Assembly (NCBI RefSeq): GCF_010667655.1
Contig: NZ_WHZU01000005.1
Location: 1 to 64,000 of the forward strand
Source: Bifidobacterium saimiriisciurei
GTDB lineage: Bacteria; Actinomycetota; Actinomycetes; Actinomycetales; Bifidobacteriaceae
Direction: 5' to 3'
Length of the DNA: 64,000 bases
Within the stretch, counting starts at the first letter, position 1, and the number at the start of each line of letters is the position of its first letter. The position numbers were made by a program, and so were the translations under genes. The notes beneath the pieces are model-generated. The model worked only from the letters and a program-made list of their open reading frames with translations. It searched no databases and was not told where the DNA came from. Shown in pieces: positions 8,657 to 16,535 of the stretch.

Positions 8657-10012
8657 TCATATGCCGGTGGAGGCCAACAGCAGGCCGCCGCCGGCATATT
8701 GCGTTTCCGGAACCGTGCCACCGCCGCCCGCGACGGGCGGGCCCGCCTCGACCGCGACACGCATCTGGCCGTCTGCGGCGGGAACGAAGACGGCCTCGCC
8801 ACCGTGCAGCACGACCGTCCGTCCAGCCTCTGACCGCAGATACGCCTCGCCGCCAAGGCATATCGCCACGCGCGGCCGCGCCGGCGTCGAGAAACCGCCG
8901 GCGGAGGCCAGCGTGAGCGAGAACTCGCGCAGGGCCTCGGGCCGGTACGCCACCGCATCCGCGCCCAGACGCCGGCGCTCCGCCCGATACGGCGGCGCCG
9001 GCATGACGTCGACGTTGCGCAGCACGCTTGGCACGTCGCGATGCTTGACGGTCAGGCCGGCACGCAGGACATTGTCCGAGTTCGTCATGATCTCGGCCGC
9101 CAGACCATGGATGTACGCATGCACGGTCCCCGGCGCGATGGCCACGGCCTCGCCGGGGGCCAGCCGTACGGCGTTCATCATCAGCAGGCAGACGACGCAG
9201 GGATCGCCCGGAAACGCACGGGCCGCGGCTATGGCATTGTCCAATGCGGCGAGGGCATGACGGTCGGGTGCCCGGCGTTGATCGGAACCCGATGCGGACA
9301 GCGACGCACGCGCGGACCGAAGCAGCGAGGTCCAGTTGACGGAGCCGGCCGAAGCACCTTCGGATTCGCCGTACGTAACGGCCGTGGCGAAGGCGCGGAA
9401 GACCCGCCGCTGCGTGAGCGACCACGCACGCGCGGCGATGGGCATGAAGACATCAAGACCGGCGTCCTCGGCATCGAGCCTGCCCGACAACGCATCGGCC
9501 ATACGGCCGGCCAGCGGATGGTCGACCGCCCGCAACAGGCGGATCTGACGGGGCAACGGAGCGAATCCCACCGAGGCGACGAACGGCTCCAACGCCACCA
9601 CCATCTCGTATTTGTCGACGGTGTCCTTGAACGAGCGGCGCGGCGAGTCCACGGGCACGCCGCGCATCTGCTCGCGGTGGAACCCCGCACGCGCCTCGAA
9701 GGCGACCGGATGCACCTGCAACGAAAGCGGCATGTGCACGGCGATGACCTTCATGAGGTACGGCAGCACCGGCCCCCATACGGATGAGACCCGCTCCCCC
9801 AGCATCGCCAGCGGCTCGCGGCGAACAAGCCCGTCAAGAGGAATCCCCCCTCCCTCGCCTTCGGGAAGGACCATGGACGACGACTGCCGGTGCCCGCTGA
9901 ACCACAGCTCCGCCAGAGGACCGTCGACGCCCGCGAAATCGGGGAATATGGCCTGCAGGCGATGCGACGACCCCCATGCGTACCGTTTCGGCACCGGTCG
10001 CATCGGCATCAT
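8657..10012 (-). CDS. manA: Mannose-6-phosphate isomerase, type I
   Basis: A zinc enzyme that interconverts mannose-6-P and fructose-6-P. The protein is 451 aa. Visible motifs are RYAWGS at the N-terminus, the zinc ligands in SLQVHP, DKYEMV, the catalytic region LAPGEAVAIAPGTVHAYIHG, and NSDNVLRAGLTVKHRDV. A GGGAAGG ahead of two consecutive ATGs at 10012 fixes the start. It converges with serC and diverges from the small DUF2530 gene. Confidence 0.93.
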   Translation of the reverse strand: MMPMRPVPKRYAWGSSHRLQAIFPDFAGVDGPLAELWFSGHRQSSSMVLPEGEGGGIPLDGLVRREPLAMLGERVSSVWGPVLPYLMKVIAVHMPLSLQVHPVAFEARAGFHREQMRGVPVDSPRRSFKDTVDKYEMVVALEPFVASVGFAPLPRQIRLLRAVDHPLAGRMADALSGRLDAEDAGLDVFMPIAARAWSLTQRRVFRAFATAVTYGESEGASAGSVNWTSLLRSARASLSASGSDQRRAPDRHALAALDNAIAAARAFPGDPCVVCLLMMNAVRLAPGEAVAIAPGTVHAYIHGLAAEIMTNSDNVLRAGLTVKHRDVPSVLRNVDVMPAPPYRAERRRLGADAVAYRPEALREFSLTLASAGGFSTPARPRVAICLGGEAYLRSEAGRTVVLHGGEAVFVPAADGQMRVAVEAGPPVAGGGGTVPETQYAGGGLLLASTGI

Positions 10013-10097
10013 GGGCGTTCCTTCCCTGGCAGGTGCGCCGCCGGTTCCGGCGACGTCATGACCCCATAAGGTTACCCCGAGTTGTAAGGTATTCTCT

Positions 10098-10352
10098 ATG
10101 AAATTGGCACCCATCATCGATCCAGGCGCCCGAAAGCCCGGTCCGAAACCGGCTCAGGTGGACCTTCATCGGGTGTTTTTCCTCGGCACGGCGCTGTGGC
10201 TCGTGGCCGCGATCGTCTGTCTGGTTCTCGTATTGTGCGGCGTCAACGCCGTGAAGTCGCTGATTGTCTGCGTCGCCGGCATGATCATCGGGGTGCTGCT
10301 GCTCACATGGGAGCATTTCAACCGCTGGTACTACCGCCGCCTCGGCAAGTGA
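10098..10352 (+). CDS. DUF2530-like small membrane protein
   Basis: An 84-residue protein with two hydrophobic helices (about 29-48 and 52-70), a proline-rich N-terminus and a basic end (HFNRWYYRRLGK). The TALWLVA pattern matches the actinobacterial DUF2530 family as I recall it. Function is unknown. The gap to manA is only 85 bp, divergent, and there is no strong ribosome-binding site, so a leaderless mRNA is possible. Confidence 0.75.
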   Translation: MKLAPIIDPGARKPGPKPAQVDLHRVFFLGTALWLVAAIVCLVLVLCGVNAVKSLIVCVAGMIIGVLLLTWEHFNRWYYRRLGK

Positions 10353-10360
10353 CGCGGCGC

Positions 10361-10391
10361 GGCGACGCCGTTGCCGACGTCCGGCGTCGCC
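10361..10391. terminator. Hairpin between convergent genes
   Basis: GGCGACGCCG (10361-10370) pairs with CGGCGTCGCC (10382-10391). It is strong but has no U-run. Confidence 0.45.
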
Positions 10392-10406
10392 ACCCCCTGC
10401 ATCCGT

Positions 10407-11690
10407 CTATTGCGCCAACGGCAGCGTGAAGGTGAAGGTGCTGCCCTTGCGCGGCGCGCTCCACACCGACACGGAGCCATGGTGCGTAAGCGCCACATGC
10501 TTGACGATCGCCAGACCGAGGCCGACGCCGTCCTTGGTGGCCGACGACTGGTTGCCGCCGCGGTAGAAGCGTTCGAAGATGCGGGGCTGATCCTCGCGGG
10601 CGATGCCGCAGCCCTGGTCGACCACGCGGATGACGGCGTGCTTGCCGTCCTTGGATTTCGAAACGGCCACGCCGACCGCCGACTTGTTCGGCGAATATTC
10701 GACGGCGTTCTCGATGAGCTTGACCACCGCCCCCTGCAACTGCTCGGATTCGGCATGCACCATGAGCGAATCATCGCCGTTGACCACCAGGCGGACGTTC
10801 TTCGCCTCGGCGGCGGCACGCATGCCGTCCGCCGCCTGACGCACCTCGGCGAGCAGCCCGACCTCGTTGTCCTTGCCGGGCACGACCTTCTGCTGCGCCT
10901 TGATGAGCAGCAGCAGGTCGGCGACGAGATGCCCCATGTGAGCGGCGTACTCACGCACCTGAGACGCCTCCACCATGATGCGGTCGATGTCGACGTCGTC
11001 CTGTTCGAGGTCCTCGCCCAGCGTCTCCAATGCCTTCGTGGGCTTGAGCAGCTGCTCGGTGACATTGGCGACGAAGTCCTCACGCACCTGGGCGAAACGC
11101 CGCTCCTCACTCACGTCGTCGATAAGCACGACCGTCTTGTCGTCGGCGATCTGGCCGACGGTGACCTTCAGCCAGTTCGGCCGCGACACCGCATTGCCCT
11201 CGCCGCGGGCCTCGGAATCCTCGTCGGCGTTAATCACGAACGGGTCGGCGAAGCGTCTGGCGGTCTCGGTGACAAGCTCGCACGACCGCTTGCCGCCGGA
11301 CTCGCGCACATTGTGAATCGCCGAAAGCACACGGTCGTTCACGATGGACTCGTCGTCCACGATGCCGAGGCGGTATGCCGCCGGACCGGCGATGAGCACC
11401 TCGTCGTCGTCATTGACCACGATGGACGTCGACGGCAGCACGGCAAGCAGGCGGATGATCTCATAATCGAGATCGTCGTCGTCATCGTCGTCATCGTCAT
11501 CGCGACCGGACGGCCTGAATCCGATTCGGGCGCGCCAATGCGCAATCGTATCGGCGTTGATGTACCGTGAAATAAACGGATACGCCCAGTTGTATATTTT
11601 GGCGATGATCGCGATGAACGCGATAAGGATCATCACACCGAATACGATGAGTACGATCGTCGAGAAGACATCAGGGCTGCTGTTGGTCAC
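10407..11690 (-). CDS. SenX3-like sensor kinase lacking the H-box histidine
   Basis: A 427-residue membrane histidine-kinase homologue next to phoU, as SenX3 is in other actinobacteria. It has one N-terminal transmembrane helix (about residues 8-30), an Asp-rich run, a PAS-like region (about 70-200), a DHp helix, and a complete HATPase_c domain: N box LIENAVEYSP, G1 VVDQGCGI, F box FERFYRGG and G2 GVGLGLAIVKH. The H box reads FVANVTEQLLKPTKAL, where the family has FVANVSHELKTP. Glu212 therefore replaces the phospho-accepting His (codon at 11055-11057). No response regulator is adjacent. I start at the GTG at 11690. GGAGG abuts it, so the start is uncertain. Confidence 0.85.
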   Translation of the reverse strand: MTNSSPDVFSTIVLIVFGVMILIAFIAIIAKIYNWAYPFISRYINADTIAHWRARIGFRPSGRDDDDDDDDDDLDYEIIRLLAVLPSTSIVVNDDDEVLIAGPAAYRLGIVDDESIVNDRVLSAIHNVRESGGKRSCELVTETARRFADPFVINADEDSEARGEGNAVSRPNWLKVTVGQIADDKTVVLIDDVSEERRFAQVREDFVANVTEQLLKPTKALETLGEDLEQDDVDIDRIMVEASQVREYAAHMGHLVADLLLLIKAQQKVVPGKDNEVGLLAEVRQAADGMRAAAEAKNVRLVVNGDDSLMVHAESEQLQGAVVKLIENAVEYSPNKSAVGVAVSKSKDGKHAVIRVVDQGCGIAREDQPRIFERFYRGGNQSSATKDGVGLGLAIVKHVALTHHGSVSVWSAPRKGSTFTFTLPLAQ

Positions 11691-11776
11691 TCCTCCATTG
11701 TGACACGAGTTTCGATGCGGAAACGCAGGGTCTTCGCAATGGCGGGAAAACCACGGTACGCTAATCCGTTGGCATA

Positions 11777-11806
11777 AATGAATATCGAGTGAACACGGGG
11801 GTAAAC
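11777..11806 (-). promoter_or_regulatory. PHO-box-like direct repeats
   Basis: On the minus strand three units, GTTTACC, GTTCACT and ATTCATT, start 12 and 11 bp apart. They resemble the 11-bp GTTCACC repeats bound by PhoP/RegX3 in actinobacteria. They lie between the kinase and phoU, so either gene could be controlled. Confidence 0.45.
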
Positions 11807-11907
11807 ACTCAGCCAATTCAGGGTTTACTCTCCGGGTCGGTTCTGGGCAATCTCCCTCCCTCCCCTAAAATGGGAGAGGTTGCACTCAGACCATATATGG
11901 AAAGGCA

Positions 11908-12624
11908 ATGAGAACAATGCGCGTTATTTTCAACGAGGAGCTGAAGCAGGTAGCCGACGACCTCGACCGCATGGCACAGGAAGTGCGTACGGCGATCCTC
12001 GGCGCCGGCAAAGCACTGCTCGAGTCTGATGTCGAGGCAGCCCAGAGCGTCATCGATGGCGATTTGGAGATCGACGCCCTGGAAACCAGCGTCATCAACC
12101 AGTGCGTGCAACTGCTGGCCAAGCAGAGCCCCGTGGCGACCGACCTCCGCGTCGTCGTCTCCACGCTGCGTCTGGCCTCCACCTTCGAGCGTATGGGCGA
12201 TCTGGCCCGTCACGTCGCGGAGATCGCACGCCGCACCTACCCGGAGTCCGCTCTGACGCCGGAGACCCGCGAGGTCTTCTCCCAGATGCAGGCCTTCCTC
12301 GACGAGACCACCAAGAAGCTGATCACCGCGCTAGACAGCCGCGACGAGAAGCTCGCCGAGCAGCTGATCATCGACGACGACAAGCTCGACGACCTGCATC
12401 ACGAGGTCTTCGACATCGTCAACGGCGAGAACTGGACCGGCAACACGCAGCAGACCATCGACGTGGTGCTGCTGGGCCGCTTCTACGAGCGTTTCGGTGA
12501 CCACGCGGTCTCCGTCGCCCGTCGTCTGGTCTACATCGTCTCCGGGTTCGACCCCTCGAAGGCCCCGAAGACCAAGGCCGATTCCTCCGCCAACGACCCG
12601 TACCTCGCCGCTCCGGAGAACTGA
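11908..12624 (+). CDS. phoU: Phosphate-signalling protein PhoU
   Basis: A 238-residue helical protein with two PhoU repeats (about residues 10-100 and 115-205). It carries the conserved metal-binding patterns: LRVVVSTLRLASTFERMGDLARHVAE in the first repeat and LLGRFYERFGDHAVSVARR in the second. PhoU links the Pst phosphate transporter to the phosphate-sensing kinase and represses the regulon when phosphate is ample. It is divergent from the SenX3-like gene across about 215 bp. AAAGG precedes the ATG. Pst genes are not in this window. Confidence 0.93.
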   Translation: MRTMRVIFNEELKQVADDLDRMAQEVRTAILGAGKALLESDVEAAQSVIDGDLEIDALETSVINQCVQLLAKQSPVATDLRVVVSTLRLASTFERMGDLARHVAEIARRTYPESALTPETREVFSQMQAFLDETTKKLITALDSRDEKLAEQLIIDDDKLDDLHHEVFDIVNGENWTGNTQQTIDVVLLGRFYERFGDHAVSVARRLVYIVSGFDPSKAPKTKADSSANDPYLAAPEN

Positions 12625-12668
12625 TTTCCCGGACTGCGGCATCCGGTTCGCCGAACCGCAACAACCGC

Positions 12669-12718
12669 GATATGGAAAATCCCCGTCGGGCATGGGCCCT
12701 GCGGGGATTTTCCATATC
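12669..12718 (+). terminator. phoU terminator
   Basis: GATATGGAAAATCCCC pairs perfectly with GGGGATTTTCCATATC. The loop itself contains a small stem. Confidence 0.75.
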
Positions 12719-12748
12719 ATTCGCCGTACCGGCACGGCAACGAATGAA

Positions 12749-12783
12749 AAGAGCCCCGCCGAAATGGAATCGGCGGGGCTCTT
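12749..12783 (-). terminator. gpmA terminator
   Basis: AAGAGCCCCGCCG pairs perfectly with CGGCGGGGCTCTT, and TTCATT follows on the minus strand. Confidence 0.8.
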
Positions 12784-12817
12784 CGTCAGAGTTTAATCAG
12801 GCCTTCATGGCCGGCAA

Positions 12818-13555
12818 TCACTTGCCCTGGTTGGCGACGGCGGCGGCGCCGGCGGCGGCGGCCTCCGGGTCGAGGTACTCGCCACGCGGCTTGATGGGCT
12901 TGAAGTTCTCGTCAAGCTCGTAGACCAGCGGGATGGCGGTCGGGATGTTGACCTTGGCGATCTCCTCTTCGGTCAGGCCGTCGAGCATCTTGACGATGGC
13001 GCGAAGGCTGTTGCCGTGGGCGGCGATCAGGACGGTCTTGCCGGACTTGAGCTCGGGGATGATCTCGGACTCCCAGTACGGGGTCACGCGGGCCACGACG
13101 TTGGCCAGAGCCTCGGTCTCGGGGACCGGGTCGCCGGCGTAACGCGGGTCGTTGTTCTGGGAGTACTGGTCGTTCGGGTCGATCTCGGGCGGCGGGGTGG
13201 CGTAGGAACGGCGCCACAGCATGAACTTCTCGTCGCCGAACTCCTGACGGATCTCGGACTTGTTCTTGCCCTGCAGGGCGCCGTAGTGGCGCTCGTTGAG
13301 GTGCCAGCTGCGCTTGACGGGAATCCACAGACGATCGGCGGCGTCAAGGGCGATGTTGGCGGTGTTGATAGCACGACGCAGCAGGGAGGTGAAGACGATG
13401 TCCGGAAGGACGTTCTTCTCCTTGAGCAGCTCGCCGCCGCGCTTGGCTTCGGCTTCGCCCTGCTCGGTCAGCGGGACGTCCACCCAGCCGGTGAACTGAT
13501 TGGTCTTGTTCCATGCGCTCTGTCCGTGACGGAGCAGTACTAGTTTGTAAGTCAT
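12818..13555 (-). CDS. gpmA: 2,3-bisphosphoglycerate-dependent phosphoglycerate mutase
   Basis: A glycolytic enzyme that interconverts 3- and 2-phosphoglycerate through a phospho-histidine. The 245-residue protein has [10 protein letters not shown] with catalytic His10, the [14 protein letters not shown] motif, and the second His in [13 protein letters not shown], all typical of the cofactor-dependent family. The open frame runs further upstream, but [11 protein letters not shown] at 13555 is the natural start. It carries its own terminator and converges on phoU. Confidence 0.96.
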   Translation of the reverse strand: MTYKLVLLRHGQSAWNKTNQFTGWVDVPLTEQGEAEAKRGGELLKEKNVLPDIVFTSLLRRAINTANIALDAADRLWIPVKRSWHLNERHYGALQGKNKSEIRQEFGDEKFMLWRRSYATPPPEIDPNDQYSQNNDPRYAGDPVPETEALANVVARVTPYWESEIIPELKSGKTVLIAAHGNSLRAIVKMLDGLTEEEIAKVNIPTAIPLVYELDENFKPIKPRGEYLDPEAAAAGAAAVANQGK

Positions 13556-13664
13556 AGTTAGCAGTCTAAGCCATTCTTGCGACGAAATTCCACAATCATC
13601 CACGCCTGAGCATGACCGGCCGGTGAACTTTTCCACCGACCGTCCTGCCGGCCGCGACGGCACG

Positions 13665-14801
13665 TCACCAGCCGTCGCCGGCCGCGACGACGTTGAGCGC
13701 GACGACGACGGCGAAAACAAGCGTCTGCATGCCGGCGGCCCCCAGCGCACGACCGAAGTCACGGCGGGCGACGGCGCGCAGCATGGCCACCGTCGTCACC
13801 GCGAAGGCAAGCCAGGGGACCAGCCCCCACGGCAGCCACGTCATCATCATGACGAGTATGGAGGCCATCCAGTCGACGGCGCAGCACACGGCGAGCGCCG
13901 CACGCGAGCCCCGCTCCCCCAGCCGTACGGCCAGTGTGCGTTTGCCGTGCAGCCGGTCGTCGTCGATGTCGCGCATGTTGTTGACCATCAGCAGCATGAC
14001 CGCGTTGAGGCCGACGCATACGGCGGCGTGGATGCCGGTGCCGCTGATGCCGAACTGGCCCTGACCGAACCAGACCCAGCTCCATTCGGAGCCGTCGCCG
14101 GGCGCGGCGAAGTCGATGACGGCGGCGTTCGGGATGCCGAGGCCGTCGAGTGACTGGCAGATGGCGTATTGGGTGCCGAGCGTGGCCACGAGTCCGAAGA
14201 ACACAAATACGAAGAGCTCGCCGAGACCGGCGTAGCCATAGGGATGCCTGCCGCCGGTGTAGAACCAGCCGGCGAGCAGACATGCGACGCCGACGGCGAT
14301 GAACCAGTATTGGTGGGAGATGACGGCGACGGCGAGGCCGCAGACGCAGGCGAGCAATGCGAATGCGCCGGCTGCGGCGAGTACGGCCTTCGGCTTTACG
14401 CGGCCGGAGGCGACGAGACGCTGCGGCTTGCCGGTGCCGGATTCGTCACCGGCGCGGTGGGCGTCGGTGCCGCGGATGCCGTCGGAGTAGTCGTTGGCGA
14501 AGTTGACGGCGATCTGGAGGAACAGCGCGACGCCGGCGCACAGCAGCGTCACGCCGAGGAATCGCGGCAATGCGCCGCCAATGGCATACCAGGGCGTGGC
14601 GCAGGGGCCATAGCCGGATTCCATGTCCATCCACACGCCTTCGTCGGCGGCGATGCAGCGCAACCCCCATCCGTCGTATCGGGACAGGACGCTCCATGCC
14701 GCGGCGGCGCCGACGACGACCGGCGCGATGGATGCGGGCAGCGTCTTCGGGCGCGTGCCGCGCAGCCAGAGTCGTATGTTCGATATGGTCATGCGTGGCA
14801 T
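13665..14801 (-). CDS. menA: MenA-like UbiA prenyltransferase
   Basis: A 378-residue polytopic UbiA-family enzyme. The MenA branch attaches a polyprenyl chain to 1,4-dihydroxy-2-naphthoate in menaquinone synthesis. Motifs are [15 protein letters not shown] at the N-terminus, the first Asp-rich prenyl-diphosphate site around [15 protein letters not shown], and the second at [23 protein letters not shown] four bases before the ATG at 14801 fixes the start. The preceding hairpin at 14834-14855 ends the MFS gene upstream. No other menaquinone gene is nearby. Confidence 0.85.
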   Translation of the reverse strand: MPRMTISNIRLWLRGTRPKTLPASIAPVVVGAAAAWSVLSRYDGWGLRCIAADEGVWMDMESGYGPCATPWYAIGGALPRFLGVTLLCAGVALFLQIAVNFANDYSDGIRGTDAHRAGDESGTGKPQRLVASGRVKPKAVLAAAGAFALLACVCGLAVAVISHQYWFIAVGVACLLAGWFYTGGRHPYGYAGLGELFVFVFFGLVATLGTQYAICQSLDGLGIPNAAVIDFAAPGDGSEWSWVWFGQGQFGISGTGIHAAVCVGLNAVMLLMVNNMRDIDDDRLHGKRTLAVRLGERGSRAALAVCCAVDWMASILVMMMTWLPWGLVPWLAFAVTTVAMLRAVARRDFGRALGAAGMQTLVFAVVVALNVVAAGDGW

Positions 14802-14833
14802 GTTACCTCCGATGGCTGCGGGAGATGCAAAAA

Positions 14834-14855
14834 GCTCCCCCTGACAGGGGGGAGC
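14834..14855 (-). terminator. MFS transporter terminator
   Basis: GCTCCCCC pairs with GGGGGAGC, and TTTTT follows on the minus strand. Confidence 0.8.
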
Positions 14856-14910
14856 CGAACCGCATAGCCGGACCACCGAGAATGGTCGGCCTTCTTCTCA
14901 GCGGATTCCT

Positions 14911-16173
14911 CTACCGCGTGGCGCCGTAGGAGCGGAAGAACAGCGCCATGAGGCCGATGTAGGCCACGCCGACCGACATGACGAGAATCGCGCCGAGCTG
15001 CATGCCCATGGCGTCGGAGGCCAGACCCATGAGCGGCGGGAAGATGGCACCGCCGATGAGGCCGATCATCATGAGGCCGGAGACCTCGTTCTGGCGTTCG
15101 GGCAGGTGCAGCAGGCCGGTGGTGAGCATGATGGAGAACACGTTCGCGTTGCCGAGTCCCACGAAGGCGAGGCCCGCATACGCCAGCAACACAGGCATGC
15201 CGGCGACGCCGGAGAACAGCAGGAAGCACACGGCGGCAGCGGCCATGAGTCCGCCGCACACGCGCAGCATGGCCTTGCGGCTGAAGCGCTGCAGCAGCAC
15301 CGAGCCGGAGAGGCAGCCGAGCGTACGGAACGCGAAGTACACGCTGGTGGCGCCGCCTGCGGCCTCGAGGCCGAGCGTGGAATGCTCCATGAGGATCTTC
15401 GGGGCGGTGGCGTTGATGCCGACGTCGACGCCGACGTGGCAGACGATGCCGAGGAAACACAGCAGGATGACCGGGTTCTTCAGCAGCGCGAAGCAGCCGG
15501 TGATGCTGGTGTGGCCGGTGTCGGGCGCGTTCTCCTTGATGTCGTCGAAACTCAGCATCACGTAGGCGAGCACGGCGACGACCAGGTAGATGGGGTACAG
15601 CAGCCACCACTTGCCGAACGTGACGGCGGCCCAGCCGGCGATGAGCGGCGCGATGAACGAGGCGATGGCCTTGACGAACTGCCCGAAGGTGAGCATGCCG
15701 GCGAGCTTCTCGTCATGGGCGAGGTTGCCGACGAGCGGGTTGAGCGAGACCTGCATGAACGTGTTGCCGATGCCGAGCAGGCAGAACGAGACGACGATGA
15801 ACGCGAGCTGCGCGGCCTTGGCGGGGATGATGTAGCCGATGATGGGCAGCAGGCAGCCGAGCGCGGTGATGGCGATGCTCACGAGCACGGTGCGACGGCG
15901 CCCGATGCGGTTCATGAGCATGCCGGCCGGCACGGAGAGCACCAGGAACCAGAAGAACACCATGGTGGTGAAGATGTTGCTCACCGAATCGGAGAGCCCG
16001 AAGTCGGACTGCACGTAGTTGGACGCGGTGCCGACCAGGTCGACGAAGCCCATCACGAAGAACGACATCATGACGGGGACCAGTACGGCGAAGGGGGCGT
16101 TGCCGAGCTTGTCGGCCTCGCCCGCGGCGTTCTGAGGCAGGACTTCCTCGGGAACGGTCTGGGAGGTGCTCAT
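14911..16173 (-). CDS. MFS sugar transporter, FucP/GluP-like
   Basis: A 420-residue major facilitator protein with about twelve hydrophobic helices. It shows the FucP/glucose-galactose subgroup features GFVDLVGTASNYVQSDFGLSDS in the first helix region, NRIGRRRT in loop 2-3 and GNTFMQVSLNPLVGNL in helix 5. A sugar:proton symporter is likely, but the substrate is unknown. A LacI-type palindrome lies about 115 bp upstream, and no catabolic gene is adjacent. Confidence 0.85.
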   Translation of the reverse strand: MSTSQTVPEEVLPQNAAGEADKLGNAPFAVLVPVMMSFFVMGFVDLVGTASNYVQSDFGLSDSVSNIFTTMVFFWFLVLSVPAGMLMNRIGRRRTVLVSIAITALGCLLPIIGYIIPAKAAQLAFIVVSFCLLGIGNTFMQVSLNPLVGNLAHDEKLAGMLTFGQFVKAIASFIAPLIAGWAAVTFGKWWLLYPIYLVVAVLAYVMLSFDDIKENAPDTGHTSITGCFALLKNPVILLCFLGIVCHVGVDVGINATAPKILMEHSTLGLEAAGGATSVYFAFRTLGCLSGSVLLQRFSRKAMLRVCGGLMAAAAVCFLLFSGVAGMPVLLAYAGLAFVGLGNANVFSIMLTTGLLHLPERQNEVSGLMMIGLIGGAIFPPLMGLASDAMGMQLGAILVMSVGVAYIGLMALFFRSYGATR

Positions 16174-16289
16174 CGGTTACTCTTTTCTAGCGTTGCGCGG
16201 CGTTGGGGCCACGACGGGTCTGCGATGCCGGTAGCGCCTTCATGAGCCGGCCCGCAGGAGCAACTGCGGCATATATATGAAGTAACGCC

Positions 16290-16301
16290 CTTAATCGATT
16301 A
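16290..16301. promoter_or_regulatory. Possible LacI-type operator
   Basis: TTAATCGATTAA is a perfect 12-bp palindrome with the central CG typical of LacI-family sites. It lies upstream of the MFS gene at 14911-16173. The rest of 16174-16446 shows no gene. Confidence 0.35.
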
Positions 16302-16446
16302 ACGGAGTTTATTTATTGAACGTTCAAACCGCAAATCGTGACACGCTGACGCCGAAGCATGGATGCGCCGGACCGCCCATCGGGTCGCATCACGGCCGCA
16401 CCTCGGCCACGTCATGCGAGAGACGAGACATCTTCGGAAACGCAAA

Positions 16447-16473
16447 CGAGGCTCCCCATGACGGGGAGCCTCG
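16447..16473 (-). terminator. lysS terminator
   Basis: CGAGGCTCCCC pairs with GGGGAGCCTCG around a 5-nt loop. Confidence 0.7.
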
Positions 16474-16535
16474 CATTGAATCGAATCAGGTCGTTGCGGC
16501 ACGATCCCAAAGACCCGCCGCACGAATCCGCGAAA

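Noticed and set aside
7803-9425. A 540-residue minus-strand ORF across serC and manA
   Set aside because: It has Arg/Ala/Gly-rich shadow composition, lies antisense to serC and overlaps manA in another frame.
11041-11100. Frameshift explaining the missing H-box histidine
   Set aside because: The frame is continuous, and residues on both sides (FVANV and the following helix) align without a gap. The Glu codon is genuine in this sequence.
11691-11816. Earlier start for the SenX3-like kinase
   Set aside because: The extra residues have intergenic character, and the PHO-box-like repeats and promoter region lie there.
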